A DNA stretch of 64,000 nucleotides from Achromobacter sp. MYb9 (GTDB lineage: Bacteria > Pseudomonadota > Gammaproteobacteria > Burkholderiales > Burkholderiaceae_B). The DNA lies in assembly GCF_002975275.1 (NCBI RefSeq), contig NZ_PCOQ01000020.1, positions 59,108-123,107 of the forward strand, in the 5' to 3' direction. The position numbers and the translations under genes were made by a program. Below the pieces are notes generated by a model. It made no database searches and was not told where the DNA came from. It saw nothing but the letters and a program-made list of their open reading frames with translations. This document shows, piece by piece, positions 8,643 to 17,537 of the stretch (positions within the stretch are counted from its first letter, which is position 1; every line of letters begins with the position of its first letter).

Positions 8643-9581
8643 TTAGAAAGGCGCGTCTTTCTGCGCCTGCTTGATCAGCGCCTTCAGCACGCTTGCAAAG
8701 CGCCGGGCGGTGCTGGACAGCGGGCTGCTGGCCGAATTCAGCAGATGGATTGCGTGGCCCAGCGCCGGGTCGGTGGGCAGCAGCACGAAGTCTTTGCCGA
8801 AGCTCGGGTGATAACCAAATGACTCGATCAACGCCACGCCCACGCCTTGCCGCACCAGCGCCAGCGCTTCGGGTGTCGAGCGGATTTCGATCTGCGGCTG
8901 CACCGGCACCGGGCCGGAATTCAGGAAGCGGCTGGCGAGCCGCCCGAATGGCGTGTCCGCGCCGTAGCCGATCAGCAGATGCCCCTGCAGATCTTCGGCC
9001 CGCACACGGCTGCGCACCGCTAGCGGATGGCCGCGCGGCACCGCACAGCCCAGCCAGCCCTGACCGATTTCTTCACTGACGATATTGGCGTTGACCGGCG
9101 GCGGCATCGACGCAAGGCCAAAGTCGGCCTGACCCAGCAGCAGGTGAGGCAACAGCGCATCAAAGGCCAGCGGCCGGTAGCGGATGGGCGTGTCGGGGTG
9201 GCGTTCACGAAACTTCTGGATGGCGTGCGGAATCAGCCATTCGCTGAAGCTGGGGCTGGACACCAGGCTGACCGCGCCTGCGGACCCTGCGCCCAATGCG
9301 CCCGCCAGGGCGTTGAAGCGGTTAACGCGGCCAAAGATCTCTTCGGCCTCGGCGTACAGCCGCCGCGCTTCCGGCGTGGGATGCAGCCGGCCTTTGACGC
9401 GTTCAAACAGCTGATAGCGCAAGCGGTTTTCAGCGGAGGCCAGCACGCGGCTCACAGCGGGCTGCGTCACGGACAGCATGCGGCCGGCTTCGCTCAGCGA
9501 ACCGGTCAACATCACCGCGTGGAAAACCTCGATCTGGCGAAGCGTCAGGGCTCCGGGCGCGGAGGGGAGGGGGCCGGCCAT
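8643..9581 (-). CDS. LysR-family transcriptional regulator
   Basis: This 312-residue LysR regulator has the N-terminal winged helix (LRQIEVFHAVMLTGSLSEAGRMLSVTQPAVSR) and a two-lobed effector domain from about residue 95. The ATG at 9581 is preferred because the longer frame would need a TTG at 9599. It is divergent from the D-carbamoylase operon with about 300 bases between, the usual arrangement for a LysR protein controlling its neighbour. It ends seven bases after the pxpA stop, so the two genes converge. The effector is unknown; a D-amino acid or its N-carbamoyl derivative would fit the context. Confidence 0.88.
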   Translation of the reverse strand: MAGPLPSAPGALTLRQIEVFHAVMLTGSLSEAGRMLSVTQPAVSRVLASAENRLRYQLFERVKGRLHPTPEARRLYAEAEEIFGRVNRFNALAGALGAGSAGAVSLVSSPSFSEWLIPHAIQKFRERHPDTPIRYRPLAFDALLPHLLLGQADFGLASMPPPVNANIVSEEIGQGWLGCAVPRGHPLAVRSRVRAEDLQGHLLIGYGADTPFGRLASRFLNSGPVPVQPQIEIRSTPEALALVRQGVGVALIESFGYHPSFGKDFVLLPTDPALGHAIHLLNSASSPLSSTARRFASVLKALIKQAQKDAPF

Positions 9582-9878
9582 GGGAAGGAATGTCCGCAAA
9601 GGAAAAGGGTGGCTGCCATTTTATGGCCTGACAGGCGCTGCGGCGCGCCCGCCACGCGGTCGCCATGACGTTTTGCGCGTAGCCCATAACTAAATGCACA
9701 GTCCTCGGCGATGCTTGTGCATTCGGCGCTGCGGCCAGAACCCTTTATTTTCAAGGACTTCCAGTCGATTCCCGCCGGCGGTGTCCTCGCTATCCCGCGC
9801 AAGGGGACGGCTTTCCGGCAAGCGCGGGGCGCGGCATGCTGCCAGCAACCTGTCTTTTACCCCTTCCAGGATCGCCTC

Positions 9879-10868
9879 ATGTCTCGCATCGTCACTGTCG
9901 CCGCCGCCCAGTTGGGTCCCATTCAACGTTTGGAGGGGCGCGAGGTGGTGATCGGCCGCATGCTCCGACTGTTGGAGCGTGCACACCAGCGGGGCGCGCA
10001 GGTGGTGGTGTTTCCCGAGTTGGCGCTGACGACGTTCTTTCCGCGCTGGTACTGTGAAGACCTGGACGAGGCTGATGGCTGGTTCGAACCCAGCCTGCCA
10101 TCGCCCGCCACGCAACCCCTGTTTGACGCCATCAAGCGCTTTGGCGTGATGGTGTATCTGGGCTATGCAGAGTTGGCGTGGGAGCCGGACGAGCAAGGCA
10201 TCGCGCGCAAGCGCCGCTTCAATACGTCGGTCGTCATCGCGCCCAATGGCGAGATCGTGCTGAAGTACCGCAAGGTCCATCTTCCGGGCCACGCAGAGTT
10301 TGCCGAACACCGTCAGGTGCAGCATCTGGAAAAGCGCTATTTCGAAGTGGGAAATCTGGGCTTCCCGGTGGTGCGTGCACCGGTCGCGCCGGGCCTGGAC
10401 GCCAATCTCGGCATGCTGATCTGCAATGACCGGCGCTGGCCGGAAGCGTGGCGCGTGCTGGGCCTGCAGCAAGTGGAACTGGTCATGCTGGGCTACAACA
10501 CGCCCAGCCGAAATCAAGACAACCGCGGTTTCGAAGCGCATCACCTGCGCGTGCTGCATTCGCATCTGTCTATCCAGGCGGGTTGCTACCAGAACGCCAC
10601 CTTCGCCGCCGCCGTCGCCAAGGCCGGCACCGAAGACGGCCACGAACTGCTGGGCCATTCCATCATCGTCAATCCGCAAGGCGAAATCATCGCCATGGCG
10701 GCCACCTGGGACGACGAGCTGATCGTTGCCGACTGCGACCTGGATCTGTGCGAGCTGGGCCGCAACACCGTCTTCAACTTTGCCAAGCACCGCCGCCCCG
10801 AAGCGTATACCCGCCTGGTCGAACAGACCGGCAGCGTGGCCCCCGCCGTGTGGACGCCGTCGGTCTGA
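9879..10868 (+). CDS. N-carbamoyl-D-amino-acid hydrolase (D-carbamoylase), nitrilase superfamily
   Basis: D-carbamoylases remove the carbamoyl group from N-carbamoyl-D-amino acids, giving D-amino acid, CO2 and ammonia; they are the second step of hydantoin breakdown. The Glu-Lys-Cys triad of the nitrilase superfamily is visible: Glu47 in VFPELALTTFFPR, Lys132 in LKYRKVHLPGH and Cys182 in ICNDRRWPEAW. The CNDRRWPE context and the ELVMLGYNTP block after it are characteristic of D-carbamoylases rather than general nitrilases. Length is 329 residues from the ATG at 9879; the frame is open further upstream, but that part does not resemble the family. No hydantoinase is in the window. It is the first gene of a plus-strand operon. 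Confidence 0.85.
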   Translation: MSRIVTVAAAQLGPIQRLEGREVVIGRMLRLLERAHQRGAQVVVFPELALTTFFPRWYCEDLDEADGWFEPSLPSPATQPLFDAIKRFGVMVYLGYAELAWEPDEQGIARKRRFNTSVVIAPNGEIVLKYRKVHLPGHAEFAEHRQVQHLEKRYFEVGNLGFPVVRAPVAPGLDANLGMLICNDRRWPEAWRVLGLQQVELVMLGYNTPSRNQDNRGFEAHHLRVLHSHLSIQAGCYQNATFAAAVAKAGTEDGHELLGHSIIVNPQGEIIAMAATWDDELIVADCDLDLCELGRNTVFNFAKHRRPEAYTRLVEQTGSVAPAVWTPSV

Positions 10869-10909
10869 CGCGCCCCAATCGACTCTTCCCCCTGGATTGA
10901 ACATTCCTC

Positions 10910-11938
10910 ATGACCGCGACGCTTCTGCCTCCGACCATCGAACATGAAATGCTGGGCACGATGCGCGTGCCCGGCTACGCCGACGTCACCGCCGCCGCCG
11001 AGCGCCTGGGCCCCTACGTACGCCGCACGATGCTCCTGCGCTCGCCCGTGCTGGATGAATGCGCGCAAGCGCCCATCTGGCTGAAGCTGGAAAACCTGCA
11101 AGTCACGGGCTCGTTCAAGGCGCGTGGCGCGTTCAACGCGCTGCTGAATATGGATGCCGAACAACGCGCGCGTGGCGTGGTGGCGTATTCCACCGGCAAC
11201 CACGGGCAGGCGGTGGCGTGGGCCAGCCGTTGCCTAGGCGTGCCCGCCACCATCGTGATGCCGGTGGATGCGCCGGAGAACAAGGTCGAAAAGGCGCTGC
11301 GCCATGGTGCGAAGGTCGTGCGCTACGACCGGCTGCGCGAAAGCCGCGAGGAAATCGGCATGCGGCTGCTGGCCGAAACCGGCGCGACCTTGTTGCCGCC
11401 GGGGGACCACCCCGATGTGCTGGCGGCGCAGGGCACGCTGGCGCTGGAAGCCTTGCAAGACCTGCCCACCGCCTCGCGCGCAAACCTGGGGCTCTTCGCC
11501 ACGCCGTGCGGCGGCGGGGGCATGGCGGCGGGGTGTTCGCTGGTGTTGCGAGAGCTGGCGCCGCAGGCCCGCATGGTGGCGGTGGAGCCCCGTGAATACG
11601 ACGACACGGTGCGATCCCTTGCGTCCGGCAAACGTGAAGGCAACCCGCCCGGCGCCAAGACTATTTGCGACGCCTTGCAGGCGGCCACGCCGGCCGAACT
11701 GCCCTATGCCATCAACAGCCGCAGCCTGAGCGCGGCGGTGTCGGTCAGCGATGCCGAAGTCGCCGCCGCCATCCGCTTCGCGCTGGATGAACTGCGGCTG
11801 GTCGTGGAACCGGGTGGCGCCGTAGCGTTGGCGGCCTTGCTGGCTGGCCATATCACGGCCGAGGGCCGCGACGCCATCATCGTGCTGTCGGGCGGAAATA
11901 TCGATTTGCCGTTGTTGCGCCAGATTGCCCTGGGCTAA
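10910..11938 (+). CDS. PLP-dependent threonine/serine dehydratase family protein
   Basis: This 342-residue fold-type II PLP enzyme eliminates water from a beta-hydroxy amino acid to give a 2-oxo acid and ammonia. The PLP lysine is in GSFKARGAFNAL, the substrate-binding loop is STGNHGQAVAW, and the phosphate-binding glycine loop is CGGGGMAAG. It lacks the C-terminal regulatory domain of biosynthetic IlvA, so a catabolic role is likely. Related enzymes include ectoine-pathway EutB-like dehydratases, serine racemase and hydroxyaspartate ammonia-lyase, and sequence alone does not separate these. It lies 41 bases after the D-carbamoylase gene. A paralogue is at 17538-18536. Confidence 0.82.
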   Translation: MTATLLPPTIEHEMLGTMRVPGYADVTAAAERLGPYVRRTMLLRSPVLDECAQAPIWLKLENLQVTGSFKARGAFNALLNMDAEQRARGVVAYSTGNHGQAVAWASRCLGVPATIVMPVDAPENKVEKALRHGAKVVRYDRLRESREEIGMRLLAETGATLLPPGDHPDVLAAQGTLALEALQDLPTASRANLGLFATPCGGGGMAAGCSLVLRELAPQARMVAVEPREYDDTVRSLASGKREGNPPGAKTICDALQAATPAELPYAINSRSLSAAVSVSDAEVAAAIRFALDELRLVVEPGGAVALAALLAGHITAEGRDAIIVLSGGNIDLPLLRQIALG

Positions 11939-12051
11939 GCGCGCAAGCGTTTGGTTCCAGATCGGCGGGGCCGCAAGGCCCGGCCATGCCGTACCCGCGC
12001 CGGACGCAGAGCTGGCGCGGCAAAACCCATAACAGTCCAAGGAAGAAAACC

Positions 12052-13038
12052 ATGTCCACGCACCAAAGCAGCGCCAAGCGCTGGCTCGCCGCGGCGAGCG
12101 CCGCGCTGAGCCTGACGGCGGCCTCCGCCGCCCAGGCCGCCTACCCCGAGCACCCGGTCACCATCATCGTGCCATTCAATACCGGCACGACACCCGACCT
12201 CGTGTCACGCCTGCTGGCCGCGGAAATGGCCAAGCAGACGGGCGGCAACTACGTGGTGCAGAACCGCACGGGGGCCTCCGGCATTATCGGCACGCAGGCG
12301 GTGGCCAACGCCGCACCCGATGGCTACACGATCGGTTTCGCCAACGTGGCCACGCTGGCCATCAACCAGGGCCTGTACGCCAAGCTTCAATACGACGCCG
12401 ACAAGCAATTGGCGCCCGTGGCCTTGACGGGTTCCGTGCAGAACCTGCTGGCCGTACGGCCGGGCCTGAACGTCAAGAGCGTGGCCGAACTGATCGCGCT
12501 GGCCAAGAAGGAGCCAGGCAAGCTGGTGGTGTCGTCGGGCGGCAACGGCACGACGGGGCACCTGAGCGCCGCCATGTTCAGTTCGATGGCCGGCGTGGAG
12601 TTCATGCACGTGCCATACAAGGGCGGCGTCGAGGCGGACCTGGCCGTGCTGCGTGGCGAAGCCGACCTGGTGTTCGACAACATCTCGTCCATCGCATCGT
12701 TCGTGGACCAGGGCAAGGTCGTGCCGCTGGCCGTGACCGATCTGCAACGTGACCCGTCCATGCCTGCCCTTGCCACGCTGGATGAGCAGGGCCTGAAGGG
12801 TTATCGCGCGGTGGCGTGGACCGGTTATGTGGCGCCCGCCGGCACGGATCCCAAGGTGCTGGACTACCTGAACGCGGCCATGAACAAGGCGCTGCAATCG
12901 CCCGACGTGCAGGCGAAACTGAAGAGCCTGTCTTATGTGCCGAACATCGGCCCACGCCAGCAGCTGTTTGACCGCGCGCATGCCGAACGTCCGGTGTGGG
13001 CGCAGGTGATCAAGCAAGCCAACGTGAAGATCGACTGA
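12052..13038 (+). CDS. Bug-family (TctC-like) periplasmic substrate-binding protein
   Basis: This 328-residue protein has a signal peptide ending ASAAQAA before the mature start YPEHPVTIIVPF, the standard opening of Bug proteins, which are greatly expanded in Bordetella and Achromobacter. Other family marks are the ANAAPDGYTIGFANVATLAIN block and MHVPYKGGVEADLAVLRGEADLVFDN. The ATG at 12052 has an AAGGAAG ribosome site. Bug proteins capture small carboxylates or amino acids, sometimes for TctAB permeases; none is in this window, so the membrane partner is elsewhere. Its place between a dehydratase and a D-aminoacylase suggests an N-substituted D-amino acid ligand. Confidence 0.9.
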   Translation: MSTHQSSAKRWLAAASAALSLTAASAAQAAYPEHPVTIIVPFNTGTTPDLVSRLLAAEMAKQTGGNYVVQNRTGASGIIGTQAVANAAPDGYTIGFANVATLAINQGLYAKLQYDADKQLAPVALTGSVQNLLAVRPGLNVKSVAELIALAKKEPGKLVVSSGGNGTTGHLSAAMFSSMAGVEFMHVPYKGGVEADLAVLRGEADLVFDNISSIASFVDQGKVVPLAVTDLQRDPSMPALATLDEQGLKGYRAVAWTGYVAPAGTDPKVLDYLNAAMNKALQSPDVQAKLKSLSYVPNIGPRQQLFDRAHAERPVWAQVIKQANVKID

Positions 13039-13043
13039 ACGCC

Positions 13044-14513
13044 ATGAACCTGACCACCGTGACCCATGAACGCTACGACTTGCTGATCCGTGGAGGCACG
13101 GTGATCGATGGCACGGGCGCCGACCGCTTCCGCGCCGACGTGGGCGTGCGCGCCGGCCGCATAGCGGCCGTCGGCGACCTGGACGGCGCACACGCCACGC
13201 AGGTGCTGGAGGCCGTCGGCCGCATCGTGGCGCCCGGCTTCATCGACACGCACACGCACGACGATCGTTACCTGTCGATCGACCCTGGCATGCCCGCCAA
13301 GCTGAGCCAGGGCGTGACGACGGTAGTGACGGGCAACTGCGGCATCAGTCAGGCCCCGTGGCGTTCGGGCTGGCGCAGCGATGTGCCGGCGCCGGTCAAT
13401 CTGTTGGGCAATGACGTCAGCGATTTTCCCTACGAGACCTTTGGCGCGTACCTGCGCAACCTGGACCTCCACCCGCCCGCCGTGAACGCCGCCTGCCTGG
13501 TGGGCCACACCTCGCTGCGCGCCGCTGCGATGGACGAGTTCGACCGGCCCGCCACCGCCAGCGAGATCGAGCACATGCAGGCCTTGCTGCGCGAGGCCAT
13601 GCAAAGCGGCGCGATTGGTTTGTCCACCGGTACGGCGTATCCGGCCGCCATGCCCGCCACGCTGGACGAACTGATGGCGGTGGCCAGCGTGCTGCGCGAG
13701 CAGGGCGGCATGTACGCCAGCCATATCCGCGACGAAGGCGACCGCATCTTCGCGGCGCTGGACGAAGCCTTCGCCGTGGGCGAGGCGGGCGGCGCACCCG
13801 TGCTGATCTCGCATCACAAGCTGATTGGCCCGCGCAACCACGGCCGCTCGGTGCAAACGCTGGCGCACATCACCGAAGCCAGCCAGCGCCAGGAAGTGGC
13901 GCTGGACTGCTATCCCTACGTGGCCGGCTCGACGATTCTGCGCAAGGATCGTCTGGCAGTGTCCAGCCGCGTCATCGTGACAAAGTCCGTGCCGCACCCG
14001 CAATACGCGGGACGGGACTTGGACGATATCGCGCACGATATGGGCGTAAGCCCGGAAGAGGCGGTCGACGCGCTGCAACCGGCGGGCGCCATCTACTTCA
14101 TCATGGACGAGGCCGACGTCGAACGCATCCTGGCCTATCCCGGCACGATGATCGGCTCGGATGGCATGCCGCACGACCCGGCGCCGCACCCACGCCTGTG
14201 GGGCACGTTCCCCCGCGTGCTGGGCCATTACTGCCGCGACGTCGGGCTGTTCACGCTGGAGCAGGCCGTGCACAAGATGACCGGCAAGCCCGCCGCTTAT
14301 TTCCGCCTGCCGCAACGCGGCCGCATTGCGGTCGACCACGCGGCGGACCTCGTCGTGTTCGACGCGGACACCATCGCCGACACCGCGACGTGGTCGTCGC
14401 CGACGCGCCAGGCGGAAGGCATTGACTACGTGCTGGTCAATGGCAGCGTTGCGTGGCGGGCCGGCGCAGGCACCGGGTCGCGCACCGGCAAGGTAATCCG
14501 GCCGAAATTGTGA
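13044..14513 (+). CDS. D-aminoacylase / N-acyl-D-amino-acid deacylase (amidohydrolase superfamily)
   Basis: This 489-residue amidohydrolase hydrolyses N-acyl-D-amino acids to the free D-amino acid and a carboxylate. The opening DLLIRGGTVIDGTGADRFRADVGV and the metal site APGFIDTHTHDD are typical, with more metal ligands suggested by VGHTSLR and YASHIRDEGDR. GNCGISQAP is the D-aminoacylase Cys segment. The ATG at 13044 follows the binding-protein stop by five bases, so they are one operon. With D-carbamoylase in the same transcript, the operon looks dedicated to freeing D-amino acids from N-carbamoyl and N-acyl forms. A dihydroorotase or hydantoinase role is less likely given the overall pattern. 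Confidence 0.88.
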   Translation: MNLTTVTHERYDLLIRGGTVIDGTGADRFRADVGVRAGRIAAVGDLDGAHATQVLEAVGRIVAPGFIDTHTHDDRYLSIDPGMPAKLSQGVTTVVTGNCGISQAPWRSGWRSDVPAPVNLLGNDVSDFPYETFGAYLRNLDLHPPAVNAACLVGHTSLRAAAMDEFDRPATASEIEHMQALLREAMQSGAIGLSTGTAYPAAMPATLDELMAVASVLREQGGMYASHIRDEGDRIFAALDEAFAVGEAGGAPVLISHHKLIGPRNHGRSVQTLAHITEASQRQEVALDCYPYVAGSTILRKDRLAVSSRVIVTKSVPHPQYAGRDLDDIAHDMGVSPEEAVDALQPAGAIYFIMDEADVERILAYPGTMIGSDGMPHDPAPHPRLWGTFPRVLGHYCRDVGLFTLEQAVHKMTGKPAAYFRLPQRGRIAVDHAADLVVFDADTIADTATWSSPTRQAEGIDYVLVNGSVAWRAGAGTGSRTGKVIRPKL

Positions 14514-14592
14514 TGCTCCCCGGCGCGTACTGGCAGTCGGGCGACGGAAATGATGTTGGGATCAGCGGTCCGGGGCCGGCCAAATCCGGAAC

Positions 14593-15912
14593 CTAGCGGT
14601 TAACGAGCCGTTTGGGCAAGGTAAGGGTCAGGGCCGCGCCGATCAGGGCGACGCAGGCGATAAAGATCACGCCGTTGTCGGTGCTGCCCGTCATGTCCTT
14701 GACCAGCCCCACTACATAGGGGCTGACAAACCCTCCCAGGCCGCCAAAGCAATTGATCATCGCCACGCCTGCGGCCATGCCGACGCCGGACAGAAAAAGG
14801 CCTGGAATCGTGAATAGCATGGAGGTAGTGCTGTAGGCGCCGATTGCGGCAATCGTCAATGACAGTAAGGCCAGCCCAATCGAGTCATGGAACCAGACGC
14901 TGCCGATAAGACCAACGCAGACGCAGGTGAAGGGGCCCACCAGGTGCCAACGGCGTTCGCGCATTCGGTCGGAGCTGCGGCCGATGAGAATCATCACGAC
15001 AAAGGCGGCGGTAAAGGGCACGGCCGTATATAGGCCCACGTGCATGACGTCCCCTACATTGAGTTGCTGGACCAGCGTCGGCAGCCAGAACGACACGCCG
15101 TACGAGCAAATCGCCGAGCAGAAGCAGATGAACGTCATCTTCCAAACGCGTCTGTCCCGAAGGGTTGCCGCGAGCGAACCCGTTGCCTTGTCGTGCCTGG
15201 TCAGATCGCGTTCCGCTTGAATTTCCCGCTCGATCAGATCGCGCTCGTCGGTTGCCAGCCAACGCGCATTGGCGGGGTTGTCCGCTAGGTACTTCAGGCA
15301 CAGCAGCCCCAGCACCAGCGAAGGAATCGCTTCAATCAGGAACATCCATTGCCAACCCGCGAGGGAGTGCGCCCCATGGCCCCAGCCGATGATCGCGCCG
15401 GACAGCGGTGCGCCGATCATGCCAGATAGGGGCACGGCGCCAACAAATAGCGCCACCATCTTTGCACGCTTGTTCGCAGGAAACCAATAGGTCAGGTACA
15501 GAATTACGCCGGGGTAGAAACCGGCCTCGGCCGCGCCCAACAGAAAGCGCAGTACGTAAAACTGCGTGGGCGTTTCGACGAAGGCGAATCCGGCCGAGAT
15601 GAAGCCCCACAGGATCATGATGCGCGAAATCGTCTTTTTGGCGCCGATACGCATCATCAGTAGGTTGCTAGGCACTTCGAAGATTAGATAGCCAATGAAA
15701 AACAGGCCTGCACCCAGGCCGTAGATGGCGTCGCTGAAGCCAAGATCGTTAAGCATGTGCAGCTTGGCGAAGCCGATGTTGATGCGGTCCAGATAGGCGG
15801 CTACGTAACACAGCATCAGGAACGGCATAATGTGCAAGGCGACCTTGCGGTAGACAGCGTTGCGCTCCAGCGCCTGGCCCGCCTGCGCGGGAGGATTCAA
15901 TGTTGCTTGCAC
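14593..15912 (-). CDS. MFS transporter, anion:cation symporter (phthalate/tartrate permease-like) family
   Basis: This 439-residue protein has twelve predicted hydrophobic segments, with the central cytoplasmic loop around residues 205-245. The early DRINIGFAKLHMLNDLGFSDA segment and FEVPSNLLMMRIGAKK are typical of the anion:cation symporter family, which takes up organic acids and some amino-acid derivatives by proton symport. The start is a GTG at 15912 with an AAGGGG ribosome site six bases upstream. It is the last gene of the dehydratase-DUF4392-ridA group and probably imports the substrate of those enzymes. It converges with the D-aminoacylase gene, leaving 79 bases between. Confidence 0.87.
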   Translation of the reverse strand: MQATLNPPAQAGQALERNAVYRKVALHIMPFLMLCYVAAYLDRINIGFAKLHMLNDLGFSDAIYGLGAGLFFIGYLIFEVPSNLLMMRIGAKKTISRIMILWGFISAGFAFVETPTQFYVLRFLLGAAEAGFYPGVILYLTYWFPANKRAKMVALFVGAVPLSGMIGAPLSGAIIGWGHGAHSLAGWQWMFLIEAIPSLVLGLLCLKYLADNPANARWLATDERDLIEREIQAERDLTRHDKATGSLAATLRDRRVWKMTFICFCSAICSYGVSFWLPTLVQQLNVGDVMHVGLYTAVPFTAAFVVMILIGRSSDRMRERRWHLVGPFTCVCVGLIGSVWFHDSIGLALLSLTIAAIGAYSTTSMLFTIPGLFLSGVGMAAGVAMINCFGGLGGFVSPYVVGLVKDMTGSTDNGVIFIACVALIGAALTLTLPKRLVNR

Positions 15913-15975
15913 GGCTTACCCCTTGTTTGATCGGCAGACGTCCGGACTCGCACCTGGCTGGCCCGGACGCGGCCG

Positions 15976-16449
15976 TTATGGTTTGAGTTGAAAGATGGCT
16001 TCCACTTCCACGGCCATGCGCGACGGCAGGGACGAGGCGCCAGTCGCGATCCTGGCATGGCGTCCGGCGTCGCCCAGCACGGCAGCGATCAGGTTGGAAG
16101 CGCCGTCCAAAACCTGCGAATGCGCGTCGAAATCGTCGGCGCAATTGACCACGCCTGCCAGCCGTACCGCGCCGACCACGCGCGTTAAGTCGTCGCCGCA
16201 TGCCTGCGCAAGATGGCCCAGAACATTCAGCGCACACAGTTGCGCGGCCTCCCGGCCTTGCTCGATCGTCAGGTCGCGTCCGACGCGGCCCGAGAACATC
16301 AGGACGCCGTCCAGGCGCGGTGCCTGGCCTGCGACGAACAGCAGGTCCGTGGCCCGCACGGCAGGCACGTACCTGCCGCGAGGCGGGTTGGCGGCCGGCA
16401 GTGTCAGGCCCAGGCCGCGAACCCGCGCGGAGATCGTGGCAGCGCTCAT
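15976..16449 (-). CDS. RidA/YjgF-family enamine/imine deaminase
   Basis: This 157-residue protein resembles the RidA-like family, with VRATDLLFVAGQAPR and a GRVGRDLTIEQGREAAQLCALN block as in longer RidA-type proteins. These proteins hydrolyse reactive enamine/imine products released by PLP dehydratases. It starts at the ATG at 16449, overlapping the stop of the DUF4392 gene as ATGA. The serine/threonine dehydratase two genes upstream would produce just such intermediates, so the operon is internally consistent. A strict catalytic Arg, as in RidA of enteric bacteria, was not confirmed by alignment, so an RutC/Rid subgroup assignment is open. Confidence 0.8.
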   Translation of the reverse strand: MSAATISARVRGLGLTLPAANPPRGRYVPAVRATDLLFVAGQAPRLDGVLMFSGRVGRDLTIEQGREAAQLCALNVLGHLAQACGDDLTRVVGAVRLAGVVNCADDFDAHSQVLDGASNLIAAVLGDAGRHARIATGASSLPSRMAVEVEAIFQLKP

Positions 16450-17513
16450 TTGATCTGCCTCCAATCACCCTGATGGCCCTGCCAGTTGATGGAGTGACCA
16501 AGGGCGCGCATCACGCTGCCACGCAACGCGCGCACCATTCCGGCGTATTCCTCCATGGCAATGCCATCATGTGCCGGCTCTGGTGCCATGAACATGCCGT
16601 CCACGCCGCCGCTGGCCACGCACATTTCGGTGCTGCGGGTTTCCAGCTCGGGCGTATGGAACACCACGGGGTTCTCCAATAAGGCAGACAATGCCGCCAC
16701 TACGCCCGTTGCCCCGAAATTGGACACATTGGACACTACCAGCCAATCGGCGGCCGTTACGGCCGCTACGCCGCCACGCCCCGGCATGCCGGTATCGGCC
16801 GCTTTTGGGGAAAAGCGCGGCAGGTCCTGGGCAATCACGCCCATGCCCAGCTCGTTGCCGCCATCGCCGATACCGATGAATGGGATGCCGGCCGCTTGCA
16901 CCTGTTCGAACAGATAATCGAGATTGGCCACCAGGCCGTCCAGCGGTCGCCCCCCCAACCCGTGATAAAGCCCTTTGGCGTTACGGCCCGGACGTTCGAT
17001 GGCGATGGCGGCGCAGGGGCGCGTCACCCGCATCAGTTCATCGCAGATGGCCTGCGAGGCCTCGTCGCCTTTGGGTACGGTCTTGATGTATACCGGCCGC
17101 AGGTACTCGATGGGCCGGATGACGCCATCGGCCGGGAAGGGCATGGGTGCCATGCCAGCGCCGCGGCAGGTGGCAATCATCATTGCTTCCCAATCTTCGT
17201 CTATGACGATGACTGTTTCGCGGCGCATGCCAAGAAAGAAGGCGCGCGCCATCAACGCAGCGCCAATCGGGCCGTCGGTCTCGGGTGCGCCACCGCCCTC
17301 CGGAAAGCCGGTGGCGATCAGTATCGGGCCGGTTTGTGCTTGCGTCGCCTGGTACAGGCGTTCGGCTGCGCCCATGCACGCATGCCCCGGCTGCCGGGTC
17401 TGGAGCGCAGCGTACAGGTTGCCGATCAGTCCGACGCCCGTGTAATCCAGCCGCATGAACTCGTCGATCGTGCGGGCAACGCGTTGATAAGTAGTCGATT
17501 CGGGATTCAGCAT
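16446..17513 (-). CDS. DUF4392 protein, D-glutamate cyclase-like
   Basis: This 355-residue protein resembles the DUF4392 (glutamate cyclase-like C-terminal) family. I base this on the IATGFPEGGGAPETDGPIGA segment, the IAIERPGRNAKGLYHGLGGR block and the FIGIGDGGNELGMG motif. The animal homologue interconverts D-glutamate and 5-oxo-D-proline; in bacteria the activity is little described. No signal peptide or membrane segment is seen. It lies 24 bases after the dehydratase stop and overlaps ridA by four bases. The presence of pxpABC elsewhere in the window makes a link to 5-oxoproline chemistry tempting, but those enzymes act on the L form. Family is fairly sure; the reaction is inference. Confidence 0.75.
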   Translation of the reverse strand: MLNPESTTYQRVARTIDEFMRLDYTGVGLIGNLYAALQTRQPGHACMGAAERLYQATQAQTGPILIATGFPEGGGAPETDGPIGAALMARAFFLGMRRETVIVIDEDWEAMMIATCRGAGMAPMPFPADGVIRPIEYLRPVYIKTVPKGDEASQAICDELMRVTRPCAAIAIERPGRNAKGLYHGLGGRPLDGLVANLDYLFEQVQAAGIPFIGIGDGGNELGMGVIAQDLPRFSPKAADTGMPGRGGVAAVTAADWLVVSNVSNFGATGVVAALSALLENPVVFHTPELETRSTEMCVASGGVDGMFMAPEPAHDGIAMEEYAGMVRALRGSVMRALGHSINWQGHQGDWRQIK

Positions 17514-17537
17514 GATGTTTCCGGTGACAAGCGCCGC

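Noticed and set aside
14514..14592. Possible bidirectional terminator between convergent D-aminoacylase and MFS genes
   Set aside because: The GC-rich inverted repeat is imperfect and has no T-run on either side.
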